Positions 1-13,056 of a stretch of 64,000 nucleotides of DNA are shown here, piece by piece. The number at the start of each line of letters is the position of its first letter. The first letter of the stretch is position 1. The notes beneath the pieces were generated by a model. The model searched no databases. It worked only from the letters and a program-made list of their open reading frames with translations, and was not told where the DNA came from. This DNA comes from Sanguinoderma infundibulare (Eukaryota > Basidiomycota > Agaricomycetes > Polyporales > Polyporaceae): the NCBI GenBank assembly GCA_032821775.1, contig JAVLRN010000007.1:1860001-1924000 (forward strand), read 5' to 3'. The position numbers and the translations under genes were made by a program.

Positions 1-1
1 G

Positions 2-3000
2 CACGTCGTCTTCAACTCGATTAAAGACAATGCTCGTTTCGGAGACATCCTCTGCAATCTTAATACCCCCGTTGCGAAAGACGAGTGGCTGTTGAAGTGG
101 CTCGAGCTCTACGCAAACTCCATCGGGAAGCTCCCCATATTCAAGGATATCCTTCCGTCCATTCTCCAATTTCTATGCGAGCAGCTACAACACGTGCGTT
201 TCAAGGCAGTCCGTCCGAACGCTATGGGCATTGCATCGAAGGTACGTAAAATACTACACGTTTTGGAGGCCCCTTGATCAAACAAGCTTCATAGCTCCTC
301 TTCGCTGTCCTGGCGCATCAAGGCAAGGACGGGTCAGCTAGACAAGACCTTGCTCTAGATCTCCTTACCGTTCATTCTGCGGTCTACGTCAATGTCGCGT
401 TTGGGAAGAACTACGCAGACGAGGCCTGGGAGGATGCGCGGAAGCAGACACGCAAACTAATAAAGCAAGCCCTCCTTACGGACGTCCGGAGGGTCGCCTC
501 TACAATCAATTCCCTGTGCTCACCTAACGGCGACGCGCCACCTCTCCCTCCCGCTCTCATTCACAAGCGACTTTGGAAGGACATCTACGACGGGGTGGAA
601 GGCAACGGTTCGGACGCTGTCGCCTTGCTACTCTCCGTTATAGCGCATGTTGCGCATATAGATGACCTGAAAGCGGTCGTGTTCGCGGATATCTTCAAGA
701 AGTCGCAGTCATCCACCACGTCACAAGCCATCGTTGCAGCTGTCAACGATGCTCTCGCTGTCTTCCGCGGCGGCTTCCGAGACGTCCTCAGTCGCTACAC
801 TGACCTCAATCGAGCACCCACTGCAATCGACCTTCTCAAACGAGACGACGTTGTGAAGCATGTCGTCGCTATTATGTTCTCCCCCGTGGAGGCTCTCCGA
901 GAAGGCGCGCAAGGCATAGTATCTCTCGCGTACGATGTGGATGGCCGTCTCGATTGTTTTCGAGCCCTCTTGGAGTACTTCCCGTCCGCCTCATTTACCG
1001 GCATCTCCGAATTCCACACCACTTATGTCCACTATGCAACCGCCGTACCGGAGGCCTGCTCCCTCTCACAAGCCCTCGCGCACTGTCTCACGGATATCAT
1101 CGAAGGTCTTTGCTCCAGCCCAGACGGCTTACTCCTCCAGCCATCATTCCTCGTGTCAGCCGGAGAGGTGCTGGCGGATAAGATTCCGAGGTGGTGGCAG
1201 CTGATGACCGAGACCCTCTGCGTCATCTTCGCTCACACGCCCCGCTGGGCGCGGTACTTCGAGAACGAGGAGATGGTGCTCTGGATGCGAGACGCGCTCA
1301 TCTTCGGCCGCGACCTTCTCGCCCAACGGCGGACCCTCGAGTCCGGTGCACTCGCGCGGTCGCAGAAGGAGGCTGGGGCGGCGGGCAAGAGGCTCTCAGC
1401 GGTCGGGAAGAAGATGGTCGACGACCTGCAGCAGGTGCTCTACGAGCTGACGAAGTGGCTGCGGCTGACGGACGAGGAGCTGCTGCACCAGTCGTTCGCG
1501 CTGCTGGAGTCGCTCCTCAACTGCTTCCAGAGCGCCAACAAGCGGCCTCGCGAGGACACGTTTCAGCGCATACAGCGGCACATTGACGATGCGCGAAAGA
1601 ACGACCCGAACAGGATGAAGTCGCGGCTGGACTCGACGCGACTACTCCGACTGCAGGAGGCGGTCGGCGCGTTTGACGAGGACGACGATGATATCCAGAT
1701 CATCTCCCATACCTTCGCGCCGATGCCCGCTAAGGCCAAGGACAGGGCGAAGATCAAGGAGGAGGTCAAGGTCAAGCAGGAGCCGAGGCATATTCTCAAG
1801 TCTTCGACGAAGGACGTCAAGGGGAAGGGCAAGGGCAAAGGCGGAGCTTCCATCTCCAGTTACTTCTCTGGCGCAGACGTGAAGACGACTGGGGTAAAAC
1901 CCGCGATTCCGTCTACCAGCTTGCGACCAGGACCTGTACCCGTGAAGAAGCCTTTCATCAAGGACGAGAGTGCGAAGTCTAGCCCTGCAGTTTCTAGCAC
2001 TTTGGACGAGTCGAGTAGCGAAGAGGAGAGCGAGGAGGAAGAGGATGGACCGAAGGGTCTCGCGGGTCTGTCGAAGCTGCAGAAGACGCCGACGGTTAAG
2101 AAACCGACCGAGCGACGGCAGGTTAAGATGCTAGACCTCCCGACGGACGGCAAGAACCAGAGGCTCGAGATGGTGCGCAAGCGGGAGGACGCGCGGCGGA
2201 CTCACATGCGTCTCAAGCCCGATGTCTCCGGCCTCTACCGCGCTTTGTTGTCATGGAACTACGACCACGACGGGCCCATGCCTCCCGGGGACAGGGACAG
2301 ACCGAGACCTGCACCCGTGCCGGAGCGGTTCCAGGATTACGCGCACTTCCGTAGCATCTACGAGCCGATGCTCTTCCTCGAGATGTGGAACCAGCTGACG
2401 GAGTCGAAGGAGCAGCCACTGGAATCGTACGAGTGTCGTATCCTCAGCCGCCAGTATACCGACGAGTACGTAGACTTGGAGATCTCTATCGACGGCATGG
2501 TTGCGAAGGAATGGAGTCTCGCAGAAACGGACGTCGTGTTGTTGTCGAGCCCGAACGGCAAACGACGGGTTATTGGGAAGGCGCAAAGCTATCGTTCCAA
2601 CCACATGGGCATTCATGCCACCATCCGGTACCTTGTCAACGGCGGCGACTCGGGACTGCAGGCCGGCACCACATGGAACCTGGCCAAAGTGCTCAGGTGA
2701 GTTTGGCGTTGTGCTGTGCGTGAATGGTGTTCCTAATTCGAATCAGTCTGTCCACCATCATCCGCGAGTACGCTGCCCTCATGGCGCTCCCGCACTATGA
2801 CCTCCTCGACAGTATCCTGCGAGCCCAATTGCCGAGGCCGGGAAAGGTCGATCCTGTAGAGGTCCACAAGGTTATGAAGGCGTATAACGTGAATGAACCT
2901 CAGGCCAATGCCATCCTCAAGTCGCTTGACACGGAGGGCTTCGCCCTCATCCAGGGGTGAGTCTGTTGGTGTTCGTTTTCGTGCCTTGTGCTAAGCGACG

Positions 3001-5228
3001 TAAAGCCCGCCGGGAACGGGAAAGACGTCGACTATATGCGGTCTGGTGCAATTATATCTGTCGCGGCGATCGAAGACTATCGGACGACCAGGCGACAAGG
3101 AGCTGCCCAAGAAAATCCTCCTTTGTGCACCGAGTAACGCCGCCATCGACGAAATCGCGTTCCGTTTGAAGGAAGGCGTGTCCGGTGCTGGACATCGTGC
3201 TGAACATCCAAAGGTCGTCCGAATCGGTTCTCTTAAGGCGATGAACCTCAGCGTTCGCGACGTGTCCCTCGAGCACCTCATGGACCAGAAGCTCAACGCG
3301 CACCCCGAACTTCAGAACACGAAGGAAGCCGGGACCGAGCTCGCCCGTGTTCGCGCCGAGCTGGAGTCGGTGAAAGTCCAGCGGCAGCAGAAGATAGACG
3401 AGATCGCGCTCATCCGTGACAACACGGCGAAGACGCTCGCGCTCGAGGAGGACATGAAGAAGCTGAATAGGGCGAAAGCCATGCTGACACATCAACTCGA
3501 CAAGGTCAAGGACAAGCAGAAGTCGGACTACCGTACCCTTGATGCCACTCGAAGGAGGTTCCGGAACGAGGTCCTTCAGGAGGCGGATGTCATATGCAGT
3601 ACCCTTTCCGCTTCGGCATACGAGTATCTGGAACCTTTTGACTTTGAGGTCGTGATCATCGATGAGGCAGCACAAGCCATCGAACTCAGCTCGCTCATTC
3701 CCATGAAGTATCGTTGCAGGACATGCATCATGGTTGGAGGTACGATGCTATTTGTCTACCAAACTTGTGGCGTTGCTGTGTTGATGCAAGGGCAATAGAT
3801 CCCCAGCAATTGCCGCCTACTGTCAAGTCGCAAGAGGTCAGTAGTTTCTTGCAAAATGATATGGCACGTGCGTAGCGATTGACTGTGGTCGCAGGCGTGT
3901 AGGCTTGGATACGACCAGTCGCTTTTTGTTAGGCTTCAGAAAAGTCAGCCGGATGCTGTGCACTTGCTGAGGTGCGTACAGGCCCCCTCCGCATCGAGGC
4001 AGAGTCACTGAGGCAGCACACCTCGCAGCATACAGTACCGTATGCACCCGGATATCAGCCAGCTGCCGAGCAATCTCTTTTACGACGGGCGACTTAGCGA
4101 CGGCCCTGACATGGCTGAGAAGACGACACGGTCGTGGCATAGTCACCCAAAGTTCGGGACCTATCGGTTTTTCAGCGTGGAGTCCGGAACAGAGGAAAAC
4201 ATGCCTGGCGCTGGCCACTCCCTCATGAACCGCTCCGAGGCGCAGGTTGCTGTGGCCTTGTACAATAGGCTCATCAAGGAGTTCTCTTCGACGAATCTCG
4301 ACTTCAAAGTCGGCGTTATCTCTATGTATCGGGGTCAGATAATGGAGCTGAAGCGCGCGTTCCGGCAACGGTTTGGTGAAGAGGTCTTGAGTACGGTCGA
4401 CTTCAACACCGTCGATGGTTTCCAGGGTCAAGAGAAGGATATCATCATTTTGTCGTGTGTTCGGTCCGGTCCGAATTTGCAGACTGTTGGTTTCCTTCGA
4501 GGTAAGCACAATTTCTATTGTCATCGACGCCCGTGAAGTGATCCTGTGTGATAGACATGCGGCGAATGAACGTCGCCCTGACTCGTGCCAAGGCCTCCCT
4601 GTTCGTCCTTGGCAACGCATCAACCCTTGAGAGGAGCGACGACATCTGGCGGAAGATTGTTGACAACGCAAGATCGAGGTCGTCTCTCATCAAGGTGGGT
4701 TCCTGATCGATTTGCCATCCACCGCTGGGATGTTAAGGGGCGTTCTCATAGGTCGATGTCGAATATTTCACCGCTCCCACCTCTTACACGAAGCCTCCAT
4801 CACAACCAACGAAGCCGAAAGCCAAGCCGCCGTCGACCATACCTCCCCCACCACCACTACCAGATCTCCTCACGCCTCGCGAGCTCAAATCACTTGCAAA
4901 CCGCTCAAATGCCCCCGCACCTATCACCGCTCCGCCGAGTATCCCGAGCAAGGCGGGGACAGTGGTCGAGGCACCGTCCGTCGCCACATCAGAAGATGCG
5001 CAAGTGGGTCAAAAGCGGCGCGCAGATGCCCCGCCAAACGACGAGGCCGGCGGCTCTGGTCCCGCCCAAGGCGATTCGAAACCGAAACCCAAGCCGCCCC
5101 TGGCGAAGCGTCAGAAGCAGGGTCCGAGTTTGTTTATCCCTAAAAAGGTACTGCGCGCTACATTATCTTTGGCATTGAGGCACGGCCTAACAGCTATACT
5201 AATGTCCTGCTCGCAGCATCACGGTTGA
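2..5228 (+). CDS. SEN1: SEN1-type superfamily 1 RNA/DNA helicase (3' part, N-terminus outside window)
   Basis: ATP-dependent 5'-3' helicase of the Sen1/senataxin (UPF1-like) group. In yeast this nuclear enzyme unwinds RNA:DNA hybrids and ends transcription of noncoding RNAs. Exons: 2-241, 295-2696, 2747-2956, 3006-3739, 3799-3836, 3895-3971, 4029-4501, 4555-4694, 4752-5147 and 5217-5228. They join in phase to 1573 visible residues, and the reading frame is open at the left edge. The first two thirds is helical N-terminal sequence followed by an acidic, lysine-rich linker. Helicase motifs then follow in order: Q-like region near 2900, Walker A PPGTGKTST at 3006, DEAAQ at 3662, GDPQQLPPT across the 3739/3799 splice, QYRMHP at 4033, VDGFQGQEKD near 4411 and NVALTRAK near 4570. 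The proline/lysine-rich tail is probably disordered. Family assignment is firm; the missing 5' exons lie outside the window. Confidence 0.93.
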
Positions 5229-6277
5229 CCTTCGGCCACAGCATGGACACTCATCCTTTGCATTCGTTCATCTCTTTCGTATCTGCTTTCGTCGCAAATC
5301 GGGTCATCAGCACGCACACACATTACTTTATTTTGCATTGTATAGATCATTTAGCATCTGTAGATATTCTAATACACGCACGTTTCATGACACTCTTTCG
5401 AGCAGGTCAATACGATTGATCATCATGACAGGGATTTTGAAGGAGCTCGCTTTCCGGCGCTGGTATCCGCAAATCTTGGTTGTTGCGTGTAAGATCACCG
5501 CTCGCTGGCAACGTATAGAACGATACGGCGACAATCGTGCGTACTCCGCCGTATCATATCTACAGTCATCATCCCAGAACTAACGATCCAGTTCCCGCTG
5601 AACATAGCTTCTCTCCCGTCTCGTTCATCTATCTCTCTTGTCAGCGACCAACGATGCTGACAGAACCTAGATATCATCCCGACGGATAGTAATTCCGGGT
5701 TGGAGAGGTGCATCACCATCAAAACACCCGAACAGACTCCCAAGGAGGGAACTAAAATGCGATGCAGGATCACCCCTGCGGAGGCACACCATCAGCGCGG
5801 GTGAGGGATCGACGCTGGTCCCGCTAAAGCGAGGTACGGCGCTGCGGTACCGGTCTGTCCACCATCAACCGCCCAACAGACACTGCGAGGTTAAGTAGTT
5901 ACTGTCGCAAGGAGCGCTAGGCTTCGGGCAAAGTGATTGAAACATCATGTAGCCGTCGCGACACACGTACCCAGATGGGAGCGCAACTGAGGCGGACACC
6001 GTGATGGGGGATCTTGAGAATAAGGAGCGCGACGGCTGATAGCATGTTACCAACGACGAAAGCTAGACGATACAAGCAAGGATATAGCGCTACGTCCTCC
6101 GCACCCGGCCCCCACCCGCAGGACAGCCATTCTATATCTCAGATGGATGTGTCCTTTATGGGAGGGAGCAGGGTAGGCACGGGATCGCCCACTGCAAACT
6201 GAAGTGCGATACAAAAACACAGATGACGACTCGAGGCCCGATGTAAGAAGCGAACAAAACACGCGACTCGTCCACGC
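5229..6277. other. Convergent intergenic/3' UTR region
   Basis: About 1 kb lies between the stop codon of the helicase gene (+) and the stop codon of the GH71 gene (-). All open frames are short and none resembles a protein. It should hold both 3' UTRs. I see no repeat or RNA gene. Confidence 0.6.
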
Positions 6278-8090
6278 TCACTGCGCGGTGGCCTGCGCGG
6301 TGAACGCGTTGTAGTTGAACGCGGGCGGGTTCGGGTTGAACGTGAAGTTGTCGGGCTTGAGGTCGATCACCGTCGCGCCGCTGCGGGAGAGGACGCCGTG
6401 CATGAACCCGTTGGGCTGGATCGGGAGCGAGAGCTTGTTCACGCCCGCCTGGACGTTGAACGTCTGCGCGTCGCTGTCCGTGCTCGAGAGCGTGAGCTGG
6501 CCGTCGGCGGTCGCGAGGACGACGGCCCACATCTTGTCCTGGAACTGTTATCGCAACAAGGTCAGCACACTGGTGTCATCAGACGAGTGTGCGGGGGCAC
6601 GTACGAGCTGGAAGTTGGTCGGGGCACCGACAGGGTCCGAGGACTGGGCGTTCTTGGGGTGCGGGCGCGCCCACATGACGAGCTGGTCCTTGGCGATGGC
6701 GGGAGCCTGGCCGGTCTTGAATTGCGTTGCAAAGTAGTTCGTAAGACTGAGGAAGCCTATTTTTCAAATATCAGGGACGATCATTACGCAGCAGCGTAGC
6801 TGGTCGACATACCAGAGTGGTCGAAGCCATCGACCCACGCCTCGGAGCCAGCGGGGAGGTTGCCGTGCTGGGGGCCAATGTAGTGGGACTCGCCGAAGTC
6901 GTTCCAGGTGCAGATCTCGACGAGCGAGACCTTGTCACTGTTGGCAATGAGGGTCTCCCAACGAGAGACCCAGAGATGCTCATCGCCGTCGAACACGAAC
7001 TGAGAACGTGAACAATGATCAGCCTCGAGCCACAATGTCCTTTTCCTTGCAGATACTCACGTTCTTGTTAAAGGAATCAGCGCCGAAGTGGGTGAAGAAC
7101 CACGGCGCCGCGGCGGCCATGTACGTCTGAGCACTGCCCTGGACGTTGGCCAAACCGCTGATGAACTGGGTATCGGTGTCGAAAGCACCGATGAACTTCT
7201 GGAGCGCCGTCTCGCCCGCAGAGTCGATGTTGTTCAGGTCGACACCGGGGAGCGTTTGGGCAGCGTTCGCTGCCGTTATGGCCAGAGGCCATCCAGAGTT
7301 GAACTACGCGCAGAAGCACTTGTCAGTTTGAGATACACGGGGAACACAAAAGCGGCGCCCTCCCAAGACACTCACGTTGAAGGCACCGTCCATGACGCCG
7401 CTGAAGGTGTTGAAAGTTGCGGGGTCGATGAAGAAGGACGGGACGAAGTGGACCTTGCCGGTCGTGTCAGGGTGCTGGGTGAACTGGGTCTTCCAGCCGG
7501 TCGGAACATCGGAGGCGCCAAAAGTGCAAGACTCTCCGGCGAATGTGGAGACAAACGCCTTGCCGTCGACCTGAAGCTGAGGAGTCCGACTCGCGAATTG
7601 GTTGGTCAACGTGCGGATGGTCGCGCCACCATCAGCGGTACTGCAAGGGATGGAGCTAAAAACTCGATGTCAACATATGTAGATCACGAAACAAGCGCCG
7701 ATGAATGTTGTCGCAAATACATACCTCATGTCAAATGAGAAGAAGAGCTTGAAGCTGGAGTTAAGTTGCTCAGCGGCCTGGTAGCTGTAGGACGGTCAGA
7801 GCTGAGGCAGGTTAATGTATCTGCAAGAGTACACACGCAAGGTCGACCTGAGTGCTCGTAAAGTCATCGTTGCCGACATTGAGCGCGAAACCGTCAATGC
7901 CGTTGGCCTGTGCGGCCTGGATATCGGACTTCCAGTCGTCAACGGTAAAGCCAGACGTGAGGCCGACAATGTGGTGTGCGACGACAATCTTAGGGACACC
8001 GGATTGGCGCGCCACCTTTGTCGGAGCTGCGTTAGTGAAAGCGGCGGCAGCAAGAAGACCGGCAGAGGTCAGGATAGAGCGGAAGTGCAT
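6278..8090 (-). CDS. Secreted GH71 alpha-1,3-glucanase (mutanase)
   Basis: Predicted extracellular glycoside hydrolase family 71 enzyme that cleaves alpha-1,3-glucan, a fungal cell-wall polymer; likely roles are wall remodelling, autolysis or attack on other fungi. Seven exons: 8090-7837, 7784-7725, 7655-7376, 7303-7061, 6999-6813, 6756-6605 and 6544-6278, giving 480 aa in one frame. The first about 20 residues form a signal peptide (hydrophobic core LLAAAAFTNA). The mature start carries the family landmark VAHHIVG, followed by a GIDGFALNVG strand motif. FSFDMSSIPC, SGWPLAI and TWNDFGESHYIGP also match the GH71 barrel. The C-terminal about 130 residues look like a beta-rich accessory region. 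No separate carbohydrate-binding module is evident, and the length is normal for the family. The start was chosen because it opens the signal peptide directly. Confidence 0.92.
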
Positions 8091-8149
8091 GGTGCTGTTA
8101 GCGTGTGCGTGAGTCGTAAAGAGTGTGTGGTAGATGTGCGTTAGTCTGA

Positions 8150-8297
8150 AGGAGAAAGTTGGTGACGGCTAGCGTCGAGAAAGAAGATAATAAGAATAGA
8201 GAAGAAAGGGAGAATGAGAAGACGTTAGGAAGAAGCGTTGACGGCGCTGCAGGCAACGGTTGAGGCATAACAAGTGAAGAAACGTATGACTTTATAC
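8150..8297 (-). promoter_or_regulatory. Putative GH71 core promoter: TATA-like box plus pyrimidine-rich leader
   Basis: On the minus strand a TATAAA-like element lies at 8290-8297, about 200 bp upstream of the GH71 start codon. It is followed by a C/T-rich run (about 8150-8240), a pattern common just upstream of transcription starts in strongly expressed filamentous fungal genes. Transcription start is not proven. Confidence 0.4.
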
Positions 8298-9209
8298 TCG
8301 GGGCGCGAGGCGACGAGGCGGGCCGCGAGGGCGCTGATGGGAAAACAATACGCGAATTGGACAATGATGGCCGGTTAGGGAAAGGGCGAGGCTTGAAGGC
8401 GCACAGAAGATCCATCACAAGCGAGTGATAGAGGAGATGGGCGAGGCGAGGGATTCCAACGAGGAGGGGAGGCTATTGTCGCAGGCCCTTGTCCTGAATT
8501 GGTTGTTTGACTACTCCCCATACCCAAACACTTGCCTTATATGGACATGAGCGCCATCACCGCGTTTAAGCGCCGGTAGTACAGGATTGATGCACACACC
8601 CTCGCCGGCGCAAAGCCGCCGTTGGGTGGTCAAGTGCAGCACGCACGACGCCCGCACGCGCAGCGTTGCATAGATTGTGGCGACTGATGTCCTTGGTTAC
8701 CAGAGTGTCAGGTTCCTCTTGTGAAATTTGGCGTCGGAGGTCGTCTGAAATGTACGCACCTTTGCCCGCAGAGTGCGCTGAATCATCAGCACGATGACAT
8801 CACCCCAGTCGGCATTGGCACGCAGCGCATGCATCCAGTGTTTTCCCGCATGGTGATCTCCCACTGGCCGAGAGTGGGCTGGACGTGGGCTGTATGATCT
8901 CGGACACTGGCACCGAGTTGTGGGAGCTGTTCGGCCGCTTGACCTAGTGGTAGCCATCCACCGCCGCATCGAGAGCGAGTTTGTGTGAGAACTGTGTGTT
9001 GGAGGCAACCCGCGAGGGGCGAGATGGATGTCGGTCAGGAGACGGCCGCGCTTCGAAACACGCAGGATGAGGCTGTGTTTCAGGCACGTGATCTGGTGTC
9101 GTAAGCCCAACTACTGCCCAACTCCGAGCCGTGCACCGTGAGCGTAGGTTGTCGTCAGACGAACAAATATTCGCACCCAACTACCTACACACCATTGCGA
9201 ACGATCACG
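8298..9209. other. Divergent intergenic region
   Basis: This spacer lies between the GH71 promoter (-) and the RING gene (+). It should contain upstream regulatory sequence for both. I see no open frame with protein-like composition and no repeat. Confidence 0.5.
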
Positions 9210-10152
9210 ATGGCCAGCACCACCCTACCCCGGAGACGGAGCATGACCGATGCATTTCATTTCTTGCGGAATCCCGAGGCAGCCAACGCGGTCCGCAATG
9301 ATCTCACCGACCTCGTCCAAGGAATGCGGTAAGTTTCAGATTCCAAGGTCCCTGCCGCTTCCGCATAAGGTAAACTCCGCGATTCAACTACCCCCTCAGG
9401 CAACGCAATGCGCATCTCGACAACTTCGCCAGGGAGCTCCCCAAGCTCACGGAGAGCGATTTGGCATCCCTCGGACAATCTGGTACGCATGAAATTTCGG
9501 CCCCACCCGAATTCTGACAACAGATGCATGTGCATTGACGTCCAATTGTGCAGAGAGCACCTGTCCCATATGCCTAACATCGCTCCTCGCAATCTTGGCG
9601 GAAGAAGAGACAGCGCTCGCCATGGATTCGCCCGCCCACCCGATCGAAGAACTCGGCGTCACACGTCTGGTGCAGACATGCGGACACATCTTTTGTCGCA
9701 AGGAGTTGAGTGCCACCCTCTACTCGCAACCATCCAACACCCGGCTAACCATCTCACCATTCGCGCCGCAGCATCCGCGGATGGTTGTATCAAGGCGTGA
9801 GTGCCTCCCAATCGTTTCCGTGGGCTGCGACTGACGATCATCAACTGCTTCTTTCTGATCGGCCCTGCGTATCATGCAGCACACTACCTGCCCCACATGC
9901 CGCACTCCGTTCATCGCAGTGCCATCTGGTGGCGAAGAGCGAGCACGAGAGGAGGCGCAGTTTCTCGATGCCGCAGCGGCGTCCTTTGCTGCCCGCACAT
10001 TCGAGGCCCTATTGTTGCACGCACCGGACACACCCATTACCGTCGAGCAGCACGGCGGTCAGACATCCTCCGACGAGGACGAAGAGCAACTCGATGAGGC
10101 GCATTTCGAGTACGATCATGACCGGAGCGAGTTCTCTGGGATGTATTCCTGA
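9210..10152 (+). CDS. Small RING-type zinc finger protein (putative E3 ubiquitin ligase)
   Basis: Five short exons (9210-9328, 9400-9482, 9524-9704, 9772-9796, 9880-10152) join in phase to a 226-aa protein. The RING spans the exon 3 to exon 5 region: CPIC, a long loop of about 35 residues, TCGHIFC, then RKDIRGWLYQG and CPTC. The sixth metal-ligand position (C-x2-C) is Asp (FCRKD), created by a codon split over the intron at 9705-9771; Asp is a known RING/U-box-like substitution. A helical Arg-rich N-terminus precedes it and an acidic tail (EDEEQLDEAHFEYDHD) follows. The product is probably soluble. No transmembrane segment or other domain is seen, so the substrate is unknown. An in-frame Met at 9138 is possible, but 9210 is preferred because it follows the intergenic leader directly. 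Confidence 0.8.
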
Positions 10153-11057
10153 TCTCGCCGTGTTCTGCATCGCTGTTGGTGATTATCTCTGTCAAGGACA
10201 GGTCTGGCATATGACATACGAGAAACGGCAGATTTAACGTCTTGTACGAGTACATGGACCGCATAGCGAGGCTAGACGATAGATTCCTGATAGTTTACGG
10301 GCGCAGTGCAACGAAATGTATCCTATGATTGCCTATTCATAATCTCCCGGTAGGATGCGACGAGAGGGCGATGGTCAACATGTGCGCCTGCTTCGCACGC
10401 AGACGGTACTCCACAACATGCATATTGAGGTGTAGCTATCAGTTTGCATCCGATTATTCGTATGATCCCCCGAAAGGAGGACCCGTTGATTTCAGATGTC
10501 TGTCTACTTGTTGACAAGTTAAGTATTACAGCCGAGAATTCGCAGCACGCACGGCGATCCGGTCTTTGTCAAAGTCCATCGCGGCCTCGAGCTCGCATAT
10601 CATAGATATGTGCCGTCCTGATCGCCCAAGCGCTGCTTTTGGGAGGAGGCCAAGATTCTTCTGATGGTGCCGGTGCAAGGGAATCATTGTGGGCACTATT
10701 GCATTTTGTGTGATCGTCAGACTCGGATTCGGTCCGAAACTTATGCCGTACCGAGGTTCATGGCCCAGTCAGCATCTTCGAATCTTCGAGATTTCCACTG
10801 AGAGGGATACAGTTGGGGTTGAAGTGCATCGCGGGCAGCGTAAAGTCATTCATTTTATTTCTCGAAAAGCAGCAACATTGCCGTCGCGGCGGTGCGGCGT
10901 TCAGTGGACCGAGCTTCAAATCAGTAGGCGCCCTGCCAGTCCGAGAAGGTGCGAGACGCCCATCGAGCCTCTCTGCGCACCTCTGACGCAATGGAGATCT
11001 TCGACGCTGTTCTCGACGTTCTCGACGTGCTTTGAGACTAGCGAGCCTTGAAAAAAA
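10153..11057. other. Intergenic region
   Basis: About 900 bp between the RING gene and the NUDCD1-like gene, both on +. It should contain the RING 3' UTR and the next promoter. No supported gene or repeat is seen. Confidence 0.5.
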
Positions 11058-13056
11058 ATGCCTTTCCCAGAACCTAATCGTGCTTTGCTTAACCCCAGGT
11101 TCGACGGATACAAGTTTTCGCCGCTGGATTACAATGAAGTCACCTCGCATTACCCACTCGAGCACAAGGCTTCACAGACCAATGTGTCAGGACGGACCCC
11201 TCTGTCCTTTCAAGAGGTCCAGAGCAGGGTTACCCACAACCTTCTCACCATTTGCACCCAGACCAGGCGGGCTGTGTACGTAGATGCGGAGCTGAGAGTC
11301 GTCGGGATCGATGTGGGCGAGGTGAGCCGCTGATTCATCTCTAGGCTGTCGAGGAGGAGAGTTGACGTATTTGCTTTTCGCAAAGTAGGCCACGCTCAGA
11401 CCCGTCATTCGAGTTCTTTACGAGCTACCGAAGCCCATCCAGTCTTTCAGCGTCCACTCCCTCCAGAGAGAGTACGCTTCTGCTGCGTTCGTGGACGCTT
11501 CATCCCTGTTCGTCTCTGATGGCTACGGTTCGCTGTACGCCCTTCGTGTTGGGGACACCGGTGCCGCCGAGCTGCTCGCAACATTCGAGCTCAGCATCCC
11601 AGAGGTCTACGAGTCCTCCCAGAGCTCGGTGCCATTCCGGTTACATCAAGCCGTCGCTCCCGACGATCAAAGCATCACCCTCGTCCTATCGTCGAAGCAC
11701 TACCCCAAGGACGCCCCGCCGGTCACGAAGACGTCCAAGGCCGCGTCCCCGGTCAAGTTTGACCTGTGGGGTGTGCAGATCCCCCTCCCTCTCGCCCAGT
11801 CCCCCGAAGCGCAACCGCTCCTGATCCTCTGGCACCGGCGCGGAACGGATGTGCCGGTCCACACAGCGTACGACGCTTCCCGCAAATCCTTCCTCTTTCT
11901 CGGCAGTTCTGCCTATCTCCCCGCCGCAATTCCCCCTGCGCCGTCGTACGAGCCCTCCCCAGACGAGATCGCGCCGATCCCCCGTGCTGGCGAGAGCCTC
12001 GACGGCGGCCTGCCCCAGCCTCCCCCTCCCTACTCGTGGACACAGACGTCCGACTCGGTCACGGTCGCGATCCCCCTCCCGGCCGACACGCCCAAGGAGC
12101 ACATCAAAGTCGCCTTCTCCCCGCGCACGCTCACCGTCCTCGTCGAGGGCGACCCCAGCTCCGAGTCATCGACGCCGACGGACGTCCCGCTCGTCGTGCC
12201 CCGCTTCACGCTCAAGCACCTCTGGGACGGCATCCGCCCCGGCACGTCGCTCTGGACGTTCGACCGCGCCGCCGAGCGCAAGTACGGCATCCTCGCCCTC
12301 CACCTCGACAAGCAGCACGAAGGCACCCGCTGGCCGCAGGTCTTCGCCGAGACCGCGGCGGGCAGCGAGGCGGAGGTCCCGGAGACGCTCGACCCGACCG
12401 AGCTCTACGACATCCGCGAGGCGCTCGAGAAGTACACTGCGGCTTTGCAGAGCGGGACGGACGCGAGCGGGCTGGGGCTGGGCACGGGCGTGCCGAGCCT
12501 CGCGGAGGGCGAGCGGGACGACGAGGTGGACCTATCCGTCGGCAAGTCCGTCTGTGTCACTTGGGTCTCGAGCGCCGATGTCGACGGGCGCAAGGGCGGG
12601 CACGGGGACGAGTCGCCGCTGCAGGTGCTGTCGACGCCCTTCCCAGGGGCCGCGGGCGCATTCACGACTTCCCTTATCGCCAAACACGGTCTGGACGGGG
12701 TCACATACACTCTGCAGGAAGCAGCCGACCCGGACGACCCCCCGGTCTGGGAGCACACGTCGACCTACTCCGCGCTGTCGTTCGTGCTGGCGTCGAAGAG
12801 GGACACCCGCTTCGTCCACCACGTCTCGTCCGCGGCCGTCTTCGCGTTCGAGAGCGGCTCGCAGGACATTGGCGGGAACGTATACGTCTATCGCGGAGCT
12901 CCTCCAAAGGAAAACTGGGCGAAACAGACCATCCTCAAGATCGGCGGCGGGCTTGCAGGCTCGCTCCTAGGCGTCGGGTTGATGAAGGTACAGGACAAAG
13001 TCGTCATCCTCGCGCTTTGCGAAGGAGAGCTGGTCGTCCTCCATGGCGTCTTGTGA
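11058..13056 (+). CDS. NudC domain-containing protein, NUDCD1-like
   Basis: Two exons (11058-11321 and 11389-13056) encode 643 aa. The mid-protein segment beginning YSWTQTSDSVTVAIPLP and running through SPRTLTVLVEG is a CS/p23-like (NudC) domain, the beta-sandwich used by Hsp90/dynein-linked co-chaperones. The N-terminal half (LFVSDGYGSLYALRVGD and similar repeats) and the C-terminal part (YVYRGAPPKENWAKQ) look like WD/beta-propeller-type strands, as in human NUDCD1, where the CS domain sits inside a propeller-like protein. No signal peptide or membrane helix is seen. The likely role is a cytosolic or nuclear co-chaperone; clients are not indicated. Codon use is strongly GC3-biased across exon 2. 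Confidence 0.82.
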
